Made by a program: the position numbers and the translations under genes
Shown here: positions 18,419 through 27,326 of the stretch, piece by piece
How positions within the stretch are numbered: position 1 is the first letter of the stretch
Layout of the letters: every line of letters begins with the position of its first letter
NCBI GenBank assembly: GCA_024235875.1
Contig: JACKLP010000011.1
Span: 1 to 64,000, forward strand
Source: Burkholderiaceae bacterium
GTDB lineage: Bacteria > Pseudomonadota > Gammaproteobacteria > Burkholderiales > Burkholderiaceae_E
Direction of reading: 5' to 3'
DNA: 64,000 nucleotides
The notes under the pieces: model-generated
What the model saw: the letters and a program-made list of their open reading frames with translations, nothing else
The model's database searches: none
Told to the model about the DNA's origin: nothing

Positions 18419-18484
18419 GGGGCCCAGCGGCGTCCACGCCGGGGCCCAGCGGTGTAAACGCCGGGGCCCGGCGGCCTAGGCGGC
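18419..18484. repeat. Three tandem 22-bp GC-rich hairpin units
   Basis: Units start at 18419, 18441 and 18463, each beginning GGGGCCC. Units one and two differ at only three positions. Each contains a small hairpin (GGCGT-CC-ACGCC in the first, GGTGT-AA-ACGCC in the second, GCC-TA-GGC in the third). The third unit is more diverged and includes the stop codon of the minus-strand molybdoenzyme gene (18476-18478). The array sits between two convergent genes and may act as a two-way transcription end, although no U-tract is present. Confidence 0.7.
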
Positions 18485-20548
18485 GCGAACCCAGACCGCG
18501 GTGTCGTGGAACACCGCGCCGCCATTGGGCCATCCCGGTTCGGCCGAGGTCAGTGCGTTGACGCCGATGCCCTGCTCGAAGCGCTCGTTGGGCCAGATGC
18601 CTTCGAGGACCACGACCCCCGGTTGCTGCCCGTCGCGCAACTGAACGTGAGCCCGCACTTCGCCGCGTGCGTTGCCGATCCGCACCGGATCGCCGTCGGC
18701 GACGCCGATCGCGGCGCAATCGCTGGCATGCATCAGCAAGCTCGGGCGTTTCTCTCGTCTCAGGGAGCCCGGCGTCTCGGTGAAGGTCGTGTTCAGGAAA
18801 GTGCGTGCCGGCGCGGTCACCAGGCGAAACGGGTGTTCGTCGGTGGCGGCATCGATCACATCGAGATGGTCGGGTAGCGTGGGCATGTCCCGCCACCGTC
18901 CGCCCAGCGCGCGCCAGTCGGGCCTGAAGCGGAACTTGCCGTCGGGCCAGGCGAAGCCGTCCAGGTAGTTGGCCCGCTCGAAGGCCGGCGCGAAGTCCTG
19001 GCCGCCCCGCTCGACATTGGTCTGCGCATCCCACATGCCAGAGCGGCGCAGCGATTCCTCCATGATCTCCCAGGCGCTCATCGAGAAGCCGGGATGTTCC
19101 GCGCCGAGGCGCCTGGCCAACTCGTTGATCACCCAGTGGTTCTCGCGACAGTCGCCGGGTGGCTCGATCTGCTTGCGCGAGACCTGGAACACAGTGTGTC
19201 CGGACGCGGTGTAGAAGTCGTCGTGCTCGAGGAACATCGTGGCCGGCAGCACGATGTCGGCATAGCGGGCCGTCTCGGTCATGAACTGCTCGTGCACGCA
19301 CAAGAACAGGTCCTCGCGCGCCAGGCCGGCGCGAACCTTGTGTAGTTCGGGGCAGACGACGGCCGGATTGGTGTTCTGGACCAGCATCGCGCTGACCATC
19401 GGGCCACCCGCCAGCGCGTCGGCCTCGCCGACCAGGATCGGCCCCAGTCGCGACTGGTCCAGCACCCGGATGGAGGCATCGACCGCGTCCAGGCCTTCGA
19501 TCAAGGTCTTGTCGATCGGGTAGATGCCGGTCTGCCCGTACATGGCGCCGCCGCCGCGCCGCTGCCAGGCGCCGCTGACGGCGGGCAGGCAGGCGACCGC
19601 ATGCATGTTGACCGCGCCGTTGCGCGAGCGCGAGAAGCCGTGGTGGGCGCGGATGTAGGGGGCACGGGCGTGGCCATAGAGGCGTGCGAACTCGACGATG
19701 GTCTCGGCCGGCAGGCCGGTGATCGTTTCGGCCCACTGGGGCGTGCGCGTGGCGACATGTGCGGCGAGCGCCTCGGGGGCGTCGGTGTAGCGCCGCATGT
19801 AGTCCCAGTCGGCCATGCCCTCGGCGAACAACACGTGCATCACCGCGCAGGCGAGCGCGCCGTCGGTGCCCGGGCGCGGCGCCAGGTGCAGATCGGCGCG
19901 CTCGGCGGTGCCGGTGCGGTAGGGGTCCACCACCACCAGCCTGGCGCCGCGCTTCTTCGCCCGGGCCACGTGGGTCATCACGTTGACCTGCGTGTTCACC
20001 GGGTTGCCGCCCCAGATCACGATCAGGTCGGCATGCGCGGCGGCCTCTCGCAGGTCGGCACCCCGCTTGGCGCCGGTGCCGGCGATCCAGCCATTGTCGG
20101 CGAGCGTCACGCAGATCGTGCCGTGGTAGCGGGAGTAGCGCATCGCATGACGCAGGCGATTGATGGCGTCGCGCTGGACCAGGCCCATCGTGCCGGCGTA
20201 GTAGTACGGCCATACCGTCTCGGTGCCATGCATCCGGGCCTTGGCCTCGAACTGCCTGGCCACGGTGTCGAGGGCCTCGTCCCAGGTGATCGGGGTGAAC
20301 TGGCCGCTGCCCTTGGGGCCGTTGCGCTTCATCGGCACGGTCAATCGGTCCGGGTGGTGGATCCGCTCGGCATAGCGGGCCACCTTCTCGCAGACGACGC
20401 CCGCGGTGAAGTCGTTGCGCATCGATCCGCGCACGCGGCCGATCGTGCGGGCATCCTTGCGTTCCACGTCGAGCGCGCAGACGCTGGTGCAGTCGTGCGG
20501 ACAGACCGAAGGGACGATTTCGATCGAGGAGCCGTCGCGTGCGTTCAT
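18476..20548 (-). CDS. Molybdopterin-dependent oxidoreductase, YoaE-like
   Basis: The 690-residue protein has an N-terminal [4Fe-4S] motif (VCPHDCTSVCALDV with a further Cys in GVVCEKV) and the bis-MGD oxidoreductase core (ITWDEALD, WGGNPVNTQVNVMTH, VVVDPYRTGTAERADLHL, LPATMFLEHDDFYTASGH). The C-terminal MGD-binding barrel ends in LEGIWPNE ... GVNALTSAEPGW. Size and motifs fit the formate dehydrogenase-like YoaE/YyaE group, whose substrate is unknown. No signal peptide is seen, so it is cytoplasmic. I start at the ATG at 20548, because an upstream TTG at 20566 adds only six residues. No dedicated electron-transfer subunit gene is adjacent. Confidence 0.85.
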   Translation of the reverse strand: MNARDGSSIEIVPSVCPHDCTSVCALDVERKDARTIGRVRGSMRNDFTAGVVCEKVARYAERIHHPDRLTVPMKRNGPKGSGQFTPITWDEALDTVARQFEAKARMHGTETVWPYYYAGTMGLVQRDAINRLRHAMRYSRYHGTICVTLADNGWIAGTGAKRGADLREAAAHADLIVIWGGNPVNTQVNVMTHVARAKKRGARLVVVDPYRTGTAERADLHLAPRPGTDGALACAVMHVLFAEGMADWDYMRRYTDAPEALAAHVATRTPQWAETITGLPAETIVEFARLYGHARAPYIRAHHGFSRSRNGAVNMHAVACLPAVSGAWQRRGGGAMYGQTGIYPIDKTLIEGLDAVDASIRVLDQSRLGPILVGEADALAGGPMVSAMLVQNTNPAVVCPELHKVRAGLAREDLFLCVHEQFMTETARYADIVLPATMFLEHDDFYTASGHTVFQVSRKQIEPPGDCRENHWVINELARRLGAEHPGFSMSAWEIMEESLRRSGMWDAQTNVERGGQDFAPAFERANYLDGFAWPDGKFRFRPDWRALGGRWRDMPTLPDHLDVIDAATDEHPFRLVTAPARTFLNTTFTETPGSLRREKRPSLLMHASDCAAIGVADGDPVRIGNARGEVRAHVQLRDGQQPGVVVLEGIWPNERFEQGIGVNALTSAEPGWPNGGAVFHDTAVWVRAA

Positions 20549-20657
20549 GATCGCCGGGGTGTGCAATGCCAGGATCCGGCTATGTTAGTGTGCCCGCCGG
20601 CAAACCGTGGCGATGGCTGCCCGCATCCGCGCGACACCCGCCGTACCGGAGAAGACG

Positions 20658-21422
20658 ATGGAGTTTGGAATTGCCGGCCGCAAGGCCGTGGTCACCGGCG
20701 CCAGTACCGGGATCGGCCGGGCCGTGGCGCTGGGCCTCGCGGCCGAGGGTGTCGAGCTGCTGGTCAGCTCGCGCGATCCGGGACGGCTTGCCGATGCCGT
20801 GGCCGCCGTGGCCGCCACGGGTGCCCGCGTCCATTCGGTCGCGGCAGACGTGGGCACGCTCGAGGGCTGTCGGATGGTGGTCGACACGGCATTGGCGCGT
20901 CTTGGCCAGGTCGACATCCTGGTCAACAACGCCGGCAACTCGCGTCCGCGCCCGCAGGGGGAGTTCGATACCGAGGGCTGGTGGGCCGAGTCCTTTGCGC
21001 TGAACTTCGAGTCGGCCCGGCGCATCACCGACGGCCTGTTGCCCGGCATGCGTGCCCGGGGTTGGGGCCGGGTGGTCACGCTGACCGGGGCGATGACCAG
21101 CACCGGGCCGAACGCGGCCGGGCCGGCCAAGGCGGCGCTGTGGAGCTGGTCACGGATGACCTCGGTGCAGGCCGCGCCCGACGGGGTCACCGTCAATTGC
21201 GTGCAGCCAGGGCGAATCAATACGCCCCAGATCGTCGAGCGCCTGCTGCCGACGCCGCAGGCCCGCCAGGCGGAGATCGATCGCGGCATTCCGATCGGGC
21301 GCTTCGGCGAGCCCGAGGAACTCGCCGCCCTGGTCGTGTTCCTGGCCTCGGAACCGGCGCGCTACATCACCGGCACGCAGATCCCCGTCGACGGCGGCTT
21401 GCTGCGCATGGCGCTGCCCTGA
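20658..21422 (+). CDS. SDR-family protein with catalytic tyrosine missing
   Basis: This 254-residue Rossmann-fold protein has the NAD(P)-binding TGASTGIG (about 13-20), the NNAG block at 90-93 and a C-terminal VDGGLLRMALP, so it looks like a FabG-type short-chain dehydrogenase. At the active site, where YxxxK is expected, it reads AGPAK (154-158). The lysine remains but the tyrosine position is alanine, and the usual serine region reads TLTGAMTSTG. Either it uses another acid or it is not a normal dehydrogenase. The start is the ATG at 20658 after CGGAGAAG. It is divergent from the molybdoenzyme gene. Confidence 0.85.
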   Translation: MEFGIAGRKAVVTGASTGIGRAVALGLAAEGVELLVSSRDPGRLADAVAAVAATGARVHSVAADVGTLEGCRMVVDTALARLGQVDILVNNAGNSRPRPQGEFDTEGWWAESFALNFESARRITDGLLPGMRARGWGRVVTLTGAMTSTGPNAAGPAKAALWSWSRMTSVQAAPDGVTVNCVQPGRINTPQIVERLLPTPQARQAEIDRGIPIGRFGEPEELAALVVFLASEPARYITGTQIPVDGGLLRMALP

Positions 21423-21483
21423 GCCTCGAGCCGCGGCATCGCCGGCGGGCGATCCCCGCCGGACGACGAGGCGCGCTCTCGAC

Positions 21484-22695
21484 TCAGTCGTTGAGCGCCG
21501 AATACACCAGCGTGCGCAGTTCGCGTCGGATCGGGTAGGTCGACGATGGCGTCAGCTGGGTCATGAACACGACCCAGAGGTCCTCGCGCGGGTCGAGCCA
21601 GAAGGCCGTGCTCGCCATGCCGCCCCAGGCGAGTTCGCCGACGGAGCCCGGAATCAGCGTCAGTGCCGGTTTCTCGACCACCGAGAAGCCGAGCCCGAAG
21701 CCGACACCGTCGTAGGTGGACTCGGCGAACATCGAGACCGAGACCGCGGGCAGGAAGACACCGCCGGGCAGGTGGTTCGCCCCCATCAGCTCGAGCGTCT
21801 TCCGACCGATGTAGCGACGGCCATCGAGCGTGCCGCCCGCCATCAGCATGCGGCAGAAGCGGTTGTAGTCGGCCAGCGTCGAGACCAGGCCGCCGCCGCC
21901 CGAGAAATAGGTCGCCGGCCGCAGCAAGCGGCTGCGCTCGGGGTCGTCGAGCAGCTTCATGCCGCCCTCGGGCGTGGCGGTATAGCAGGCGGCGAGACGC
22001 GACGCCTTCTCCGGCGGCACATGGAAACCGGTGTCGACCATGCCCAGCGGCGCGAGCAGCTCGTTGTGCAGGAAGGATTCGAAGGACTCGCCGCTCAGGC
22101 GCCCGATCAGGTAGCCGAGCACGTCGGTCGATACCGAATAGTTCCAGGCGCTGCCCGGCGAGAACTCGAGCGGCATCTCGGCCAGCAGCGCGATCTTCTC
22201 GTCGAGCGAGCGGCTCTTGCCGCCCATGTCGATCTGGGCCTCGCGGTAGGCGGCGTCCACATTGGTGCGTTGCTGGAAACCGTAGGTCAGCCCCGAGGTG
22301 TGGCGCAGCAGGTCCACGATCTGCATCGGGCGGGTCGGGGCGGTGGTGCGGAACTGGCCGTAGGTGCCGCCGGCGTAGACGCCGAGCTTCTTCCAGTCCG
22401 GGATGTAGCGATCGACCGGATGATCGAGCGCCACGATCCCGCGCTCGACCAGCATCATGAAAGCCACCGAGGTCAGCGGCTTGGTCATCGAGTAGATGCG
22501 GAAGATCGCGTCGTCGGCAAGCGGCCGGTCCCGCTCGAGGTCGGCCTTGCCGAGCGTGCAATTCCAGACCGTCTTGCCGTGGCGTGAGACCGACATCTGC
22601 GCGCAGGGCAATCGGCCCGGCGCGATGTAGTTCGACTCCAGGTGCCTGGCGATGAGGTCGAGCCGCTCGACCGAGAATCCCGTGGTTTCCGGCAT
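21484..22695 (-). CDS. Serine hydrolase of the beta-lactamase/esterase (EstB-like) family
   Basis: This 403-residue protein has the penicillin-binding-protein fold of class C beta-lactamase-like esterases. The nucleophile motif SMTK is at 69-72, the second motif YSV lies in WNYSVSTDVLGYLIG, and a C-terminal block AWGGMASTAFWLDP takes the place of the KTG-type motif. No signal peptide is visible, so an intracellular esterase is more likely than an antibiotic-resistance enzyme. It is a single gene convergent with the SDR gene. The substrate is unknown. Confidence 0.86.
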   Translation of the reverse strand: MPETTGFSVERLDLIARHLESNYIAPGRLPCAQMSVSRHGKTVWNCTLGKADLERDRPLADDAIFRIYSMTKPLTSVAFMMLVERGIVALDHPVDRYIPDWKKLGVYAGGTYGQFRTTAPTRPMQIVDLLRHTSGLTYGFQQRTNVDAAYREAQIDMGGKSRSLDEKIALLAEMPLEFSPGSAWNYSVSTDVLGYLIGRLSGESFESFLHNELLAPLGMVDTGFHVPPEKASRLAACYTATPEGGMKLLDDPERSRLLRPATYFSGGGGLVSTLADYNRFCRMLMAGGTLDGRRYIGRKTLELMGANHLPGGVFLPAVSVSMFAESTYDGVGFGLGFSVVEKPALTLIPGSVGELAWGGMASTAFWLDPREDLWVVFMTQLTPSSTYPIRRELRTLVYSALND

Positions 22696-22814
22696 CGGTG
22701 CGTATCCTTGATGCGTGTCTGGACAATGGTTTCACGCGACCTCGTCGGGTCGCACAGCTCCGATGGTAGCGCCATGTGGCCGCGACTCGCGGCGACCGGG
22801 TTCCAGTGCCCGTA

Positions 22815-22832
22815 TCGCGGCGTGCGCCGCGA
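22815..22832. other. 18-bp palindrome upstream of the DUF481 gene
   Basis: TCGCGGCG-TG-CGCCGCGA is a perfect 8 bp inverted repeat around two bases. Just downstream TGCAA-N5-TTGCA (22837-22851) forms a second short dyad. The 258 bp gap between the divergent serine hydrolase and DUF481 genes has no other feature I can support. These could be operator or transcript structures. Confidence 0.3.
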
Positions 22833-22953
22833 CCAATGCAACGTGATTGCACTTGCTGACAGTTCCTGGTCGTGAGGCGTCCTAGGATGTGCGCTCCGGT
22901 GCCCATCGAACCGGAACCATGACAACAACCAGCAAGCGAAAACAGGATCATCC

Positions 22954-23736
22954 ATGAGAAACGAGTTCCCCCGGCGCGCCACCGCGCTTTCCGTCGTGGC
23001 CGCCGCCGCGCTGTCGATCGTGCCGACCGCCGCCCATGCGCAGGCCAGCGTGAAGCCCGACGGACAGTGGCGCGCGGCAATCGGTGCCGGCCTGAGCATC
23101 GCGAGCGGCAACACGAGCGCGTCGAGCCTGAGCCTCGTCGCCGACGCGGTACGCAAGACGAGCATCGACAAGTGGAGCCTCTATGCCAAGGCCTTGCGTG
23201 CCAAGTCGAGCGGCACGACCACGGCCGAGCAATACGGCCTGGGCGGTCGCTATGATCGAGACCTGACCGGGCGCCTGTTCGTGTTCGGGATGCTGGACTT
23301 CCTGCGCGACCGTCCCGCCAACCTGAAGCAGCGCATCGCCGGCTACGGCGGCGTCGGCTACCACCTGATCAAGACCGACACGACGACCTGGGACGTGTTC
23401 GGCGGCCTGGGCCACGCGCGCGACAGCTTCTTCTCGGCCACTCTCATCGACGGTGCCACGCGCACCGGCTATGGTCGAACCGAGATGCTGGTCGGCGAGG
23501 AGTCCTCGCACAAGCTCAGCGACACCACCTCGTTCAAGCAACGCCTCACCGTCTATCCGAACCTGTCGAACAGCGGCGAGTACCGTGCCTTGTTCGACGC
23601 CGGCCTGTCGGTGGCGATGAGCAAGACCCTCAATCTGACGGCCTCGCTCGCGTACCGGTACAACAGCGATCCGGGCACCGGCCTGAAGAAGGGCGACACC
23701 CTGTTCGTGACCGGCGTGTCGATGAAGTTCGATTGA
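22954..23736 (+). CDS. DUF481 outer-membrane protein
   Basis: The 260-residue protein starts with a clear Sec signal peptide (RRATALSVVAAAALSIVP, cleavage after TAAHAQA). Alternating beta-strand segments follow, characteristic of the DUF481/YdiY salt-stress family: QWRAAIGAGLSIASGNTSAS, KWSLYAKALRAKSSG, GRYDRDLTGRLFVFGMLDFL and a C-terminal FVTGVSMKFD strand ending in an aromatic-acidic tail. It is predicted to be a beta-barrel in the outer membrane. Its precise role is not known. The ATG at 22954 follows a weak AGGA. Confidence 0.85.
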   Translation: MRNEFPRRATALSVVAAAALSIVPTAAHAQASVKPDGQWRAAIGAGLSIASGNTSASSLSLVADAVRKTSIDKWSLYAKALRAKSSGTTTAEQYGLGGRYDRDLTGRLFVFGMLDFLRDRPANLKQRIAGYGGVGYHLIKTDTTTWDVFGGLGHARDSFFSATLIDGATRTGYGRTEMLVGEESSHKLSDTTSFKQRLTVYPNLSNSGEYRALFDAGLSVAMSKTLNLTASLAYRYNSDPGTGLKKGDTLFVTGVSMKFD

Positions 23737-23813
23737 CACGCCCGGCGGCTCCTGTTTGCGCTGATCGACCCGGTGATCGCGTCGCGCGCGGCGCGATCGG
23801 CTATCTTGGCGAC

Positions 23814-24533
23814 ATGCGCATCAAGCCGCCTTCGTCCAAGCGACCTCGCCCGCGTGCCGCGTCGCCGTCGCTGATCCTGCTCAACAAGCCCTTTGGCGTG
23901 CTGTGCCAGTTCAGTGACCCGGCCGGCCGGCCGTGCCTGGCCGACCATGTCGACGTGCCCGGCGTCTATCCGGCCGGCCGCCTCGACCGAGACAGCGAGG
24001 GGCTGGTCCTGCTGACCGACGATGGCCCGCTCCAGCATCGCATCGCCGATCCCGTGCACGCACTCGAGAAAGTCTATCTGGCGCAGCTCGAGGGCGAGAT
24101 CGATGACGCGGCACTGGCCGCGCTGCAGGCCGGTCCGCTATTGCGCGACGGGCCGACCCGACCCTGTGCGGCGCGGCGGGTCGAGACGCCCGAGTGGCTC
24201 TGGCCGCGCGATCCGCCGGTGCGCTATCGCGCGCAGATACCCACCCGCTGGATCGAGCTGCGGATTCGCGAAGGCCGAAACCGACAGGTTCGTCGCATGA
24301 CCGCGGCCGTCGGCTTTCCGACCTTGCGATTGATTCGCGTCGCGGTCGGGCCCTGGGGGCTCGACGGCCTCGTGCCGGGCGCATCGCGCCGCGTTCCGGC
24401 CAGGCTGGATACCGGCACGCGCGACGGGCGACCCGCGCGCGCGGCCGGTGCGACAATCGCGTCGGGAGAGCGCCGTCCACCGGCGAGCGCCAAGGAGACA
24501 CGGGGAGGACGGAAATGGCAAGGATCGCGGTGA
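23814..24533 (+). CDS. rluE: 23S rRNA pseudouridine synthase, RluE-like
   Basis: This 239-residue protein belongs to the RsuA/RluB/E/F pseudouridine synthases. The catalytic aspartate is in GRLDRDSEGLVLLTDDG, and KVYLAQLEG, RIREGRNRQVRRMTAAVGFPT and LIRVAVGP are standard family blocks. The N-terminal S4 domain of RsuA and RluB is absent, as in RluE, which modifies one uridine of 23S rRNA (2457 in E. coli numbering). There is a low-complexity C-terminal tail of about 45 residues. The end overlaps the next gene by 19 bp in a different frame. Confidence 0.85.
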   Translation: MRIKPPSSKRPRPRAASPSLILLNKPFGVLCQFSDPAGRPCLADHVDVPGVYPAGRLDRDSEGLVLLTDDGPLQHRIADPVHALEKVYLAQLEGEIDDAALAALQAGPLLRDGPTRPCAARRVETPEWLWPRDPPVRYRAQIPTRWIELRIREGRNRQVRRMTAAVGFPTLRLIRVAVGPWGLDGLVPGASRRVPARLDTGTRDGRPARAAGATIASGERRPPASAKETRGGRKWQGSR

Positions 24534-25459
24534 TCGGGACCGGCGCGATGGGCTCGATCTATGCGGCGCTGATGGCCGATGCCGGTCACGATGTCTGGGC
24601 GGTCGACACCTGGGGAGCGCACGTGGAAGCGATTCGCCACCACGGGCTGCGCGTCGAGGGCGCCAGCGGTGATCGCCTCGTGCACACGCTTCACGCGACG
24701 ACCGTGACCGAGTCGGTCGGCGTCTGTGACCTGGTGATCATCGCCACCAAGGCGTCGGGCGTCGGCAGCGCGGCCGCTGCGGCGCGCAACTTGATCGGCC
24801 CCGACACCACGGTCATGACGATCCAGAACGGACTTGGGGCCGGCGAGCGGATCCGCGCGCACCTGCCCGGCGTGCCGGTGATCCTCGGGGTCGCGCAGGG
24901 CTTCGGCGCGTCGATGCGCGCGCCGGGACATGCCTACCACCACGGGATGTCCTTGATCCGGGTCGGCGAGATGGACGGGGGGATCAGTGCGCGAATCGAG
25001 CGCGTGGTGTCGCTGTGGCAGGGGGCCGGGTTCGAGACCAAGGCGTTCGCCGACATCAAGCAGTTGATCTGGGAGAAGTTCATCTGCAATTGCGCCTACA
25101 GCGGTCCGTGCACGGTGTTCGGGCGCACGATCGGCGAGATGCTGGCCCAGGAGGACACCCGCGCGGTATGCGTCGAGGCCGCCCACGAGGCCTACACGGC
25201 CGGGCGCGCGAAGGGTGTCGCGATCTCGTTCGACGACCCGGCCGCCTACGTACTCGCGTTCGGCGAGCGGATTCCGGACTCGCGGCCATCGATGTTGCAG
25301 GATCATGATGCCCGACGTCCCTCCGAGATCGACGCGATCAACGGCATGGTGCCAGTGGTCGCCGCCGAGGTCGGCATGGCGGCCCCCTACAACACCCTCC
25401 TCGCCACGATCATCCGGGCGCGCGAGCAGGAATTCGGTCACGCATCCGGGCATGCATAG
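24515..25459 (+). CDS. Ketopantoate reductase-family oxidoreductase (PanE/ApbA-like)
   Basis: This 314-residue NAD(P)-dependent reductase begins MARIAVIGTGAMGSIYAALM, a GxGxxG Rossmann motif. It has VIIATKASG and TIQNGLGAGERI in the N-domain and the catalytic lysine region IWEKFICNCAYS (about 190-201) in the helical C-domain, with a SMLQDHDARRPSEIDAINGM block typical of the family. True PanE reduces 2-ketopantoate for coenzyme A synthesis, but many paralogues act on other 2-oxo acids. GAGGAC precedes the ATG. It is followed by an HDAC-like gene in the same direction, which is not a normal pantothenate context. Confidence 0.85.
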   Translation: MARIAVIGTGAMGSIYAALMADAGHDVWAVDTWGAHVEAIRHHGLRVEGASGDRLVHTLHATTVTESVGVCDLVIIATKASGVGSAAAAARNLIGPDTTVMTIQNGLGAGERIRAHLPGVPVILGVAQGFGASMRAPGHAYHHGMSLIRVGEMDGGISARIERVVSLWQGAGFETKAFADIKQLIWEKFICNCAYSGPCTVFGRTIGEMLAQEDTRAVCVEAAHEAYTAGRAKGVAISFDDPAAYVLAFGERIPDSRPSMLQDHDARRPSEIDAINGMVPVVAAEVGMAAPYNTLLATIIRAREQEFGHASGHA

Positions 25460-25498
25460 CGGGTCGTGCGCTCACTTCCCGCCGGGACAGGAGGAAAG

Positions 25499-26533
25499 AT
25501 GAAGGTCTATTTCAGCGATCGCCATGTCGGCCACGATCCGAGTTTCTTTCTGGTACGGGGCGAGCGCCAGCCCAGCGCGGAGCAGCCGGCACGCGCCGAT
25601 GTGCTGCTCGATGCCGTGCGTCGCGCGGGACTGGTCGTGGAGGGGCCGGGCGACTTCGGCATCGGGCCGATCGCGGCGATCCACACGCCCGAATACCTCG
25701 AGTTCCTGCAAACGGCCAACCACGAATGGCGCAAGCTGCCGGGCGCCAGCACCGAGGTGATTCCCAACATCCATCCGGGACGCCGGCCGGCGACCTACCC
25801 GGCCGGGATCGTGGGGCGCGCCGGCTGGCACCAGGCCGACACCGCCTGCCCGATCGGCGAGAACACATGGGACGCCGCCTATCATGGGGCGCAGGTGGCG
25901 CTGACCGCTGCCGACGCCGTGCTCGGCGGCGCCGGCGAAGCCTATGCGCTGTGCCGGCCGCCGGGGCATCATGCGTTTTCCGACATGGCCGGCGGCTTCT
26001 GCTTCCTGAACAACACGGCGATCGCTGCGCAACACCTGCGCGGGCGCCACGAGCGCGTCGCGATCCTCGATGTCGACGTGCATCACGGCAACGGGACCCA
26101 GGGAGTGTTCTACCGACGTGCCGACGTGCTCACGATCTCGATCCACGCCAACCCCGATCACTACTATCCGTACTTCTGGGGACACGCCCAGGAGCGCGGC
26201 GAGGGCCCGGGCGAGGGCTTCAACCTGAACCTGCCATTGGCGCTCGGCAGCGAGGACGTGCACTGGCATGCGGCGGCACAGCGGGCCTTCGAGCGCATCG
26301 CCGCTTTTGGACCGACGGCGCTGGTGGTCGCACTGGGCCTGGATGCATCGGAATCGGATCCGCTGCAGGGCTTGCGCGTCACGACCGAGGGCTTCACCAC
26401 GATGGCGCGCCGAATCGGCGCGCTCGGCCTGCCCACGGTACTGGTGCAGGAGGGCGGCTACCTGGGCCCTGCGCTCGGCGAGAATCTGGGCGCGTTCATC
26501 ACCGGGTTCGAGGCCGGCCGCCTGGGCGGCTGA
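25499..26533 (+). CDS. Histone deacetylase-superfamily hydrolase (acetylpolyamine amidohydrolase-like)
   Basis: This 344-residue zinc hydrolase shows the family blocks RPPGHHAFSDMAGGFCFLNN (proton-transfer histidines), ILDVDVHHGNGTQ (zinc ligands Asp and His) and LGLDASESDPL (third zinc ligand), ending in LVQEGGYLG. Bacterial members deacetylate small molecules such as acetylpolyamines. The ATG at 25499 lies four bases after GGAGG. It is preceded by the PanE-like gene and followed 22 bp later by a SIMPL-domain gene, so an operon is likely. Acetyl-lysine activity cannot be judged from sequence. Confidence 0.9.
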   Translation: MKVYFSDRHVGHDPSFFLVRGERQPSAEQPARADVLLDAVRRAGLVVEGPGDFGIGPIAAIHTPEYLEFLQTANHEWRKLPGASTEVIPNIHPGRRPATYPAGIVGRAGWHQADTACPIGENTWDAAYHGAQVALTAADAVLGGAGEAYALCRPPGHHAFSDMAGGFCFLNNTAIAAQHLRGRHERVAILDVDVHHGNGTQGVFYRRADVLTISIHANPDHYYPYFWGHAQERGEGPGEGFNLNLPLALGSEDVHWHAAAQRAFERIAAFGPTALVVALGLDASESDPLQGLRVTTEGFTTMARRIGALGLPTVLVQEGGYLGPALGENLGAFITGFEAGRLGG

Positions 26534-26555
26534 TACGGCGAGCGAGGAGCAGGCG

Positions 26556-27275
26556 ATGGCGTCGAAGACACGGAGTGCAAGGGTCGTGGTGGCTGCGGGA
26601 ATGGTCATCGCGTCGGCGATGAGCATGCCGGCAATGGCCGCCGAGCCGCTGGCGCGCATCGCCGTGGCCGGCGAAGCGAGTCGAGCGGTCGAGCCCGACA
26701 CGGCCCATGCCGACGTGGGCGTGGTCGCCGAGGCCGAATCCGCGAGCGAGGCACTGAAGCAGAACAGCGCGGCAATGGCGCGCGTACTCGATAGCCTCGA
26801 GGGCCGTGGCATTGCCAGCACCGATATCCAGACCCGCAACTTCAGCATCACTCGCCGCTATCGGCGCGGATCGGTGTCGAGCCAGCCGCAACCCGACGGC
26901 TATTCGGTGAGCAACCAGGTCAGTGTCGTCGTGCACGACATCGGCAAGCTCGGCGGCCTGCTCGACGCGCTGGTTCGCGACGGCGCCAACCGCATCGACG
27001 GCGTGCGCTTCTCCATCGCCAACCCGGTGCCGGTCATGGATGCGCTGCGCGAAGCCGCGATTGCCGACGCCCGCCGTCGCGCGCGCCGCTACGCCGAGGC
27101 GGCCGGCCTCACGCTGGGGCCCACGATCTCGGTCGAGGAAACCGGCGCCCGGCTGCCCGCGCCCGTGGGCGCCCAGCCCGCGATGATGCGATCATCGCAG
27201 TCGGTGCCGATCGCGCCGGGACAGGCCACGTTGCGGATCGGCGTGTCGGTGGTGTTCTCGGCAGCGCCGAAGTAG
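26556..27275 (+). CDS. Exported SIMPL (DUF541) domain protein
   Basis: The 239-residue protein has an N-terminal signal peptide (VVVAAGMVIASAMSMPAMAA). The SIMPL/DUF541 domain follows: IAVAGEASRAVEPDTAHADVG near the start, ARVLDSLEGRGIASTDIQT, then SNQVSVVVHDIGKLGGLLDA, ARRYAEAAGLTLGP and the C-terminal beta strand LRIGVSVVFSA. Such proteins are periplasmic oligomers linked to oxidative or envelope stress, with no proven enzymatic activity. It lies 22 bp behind the deacetylase gene, and GAGGAGCAGGCG precedes the ATG. Confidence 0.87.
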   Translation: MASKTRSARVVVAAGMVIASAMSMPAMAAEPLARIAVAGEASRAVEPDTAHADVGVVAEAESASEALKQNSAAMARVLDSLEGRGIASTDIQTRNFSITRRYRRGSVSSQPQPDGYSVSNQVSVVVHDIGKLGGLLDALVRDGANRIDGVRFSIANPVPVMDALREAAIADARRRARRYAEAAGLTLGPTISVEETGARLPAPVGAQPAMMRSSQSVPIAPGQATLRIGVSVVFSAAPK

Positions 27276-27326
27276 CGACAGGGGCACCGCCCGCATTGCC
27301 GGGCACGATCGCCAGGAAAACAGGCG

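Noticed and set aside
24515..24533. Overlap of rluE and the PanE-like gene as a frameshift or sequencing error
   Set aside because: Both proteins are complete with normal motifs, and a 19 bp overlap of adjacent same-strand genes is ordinary.
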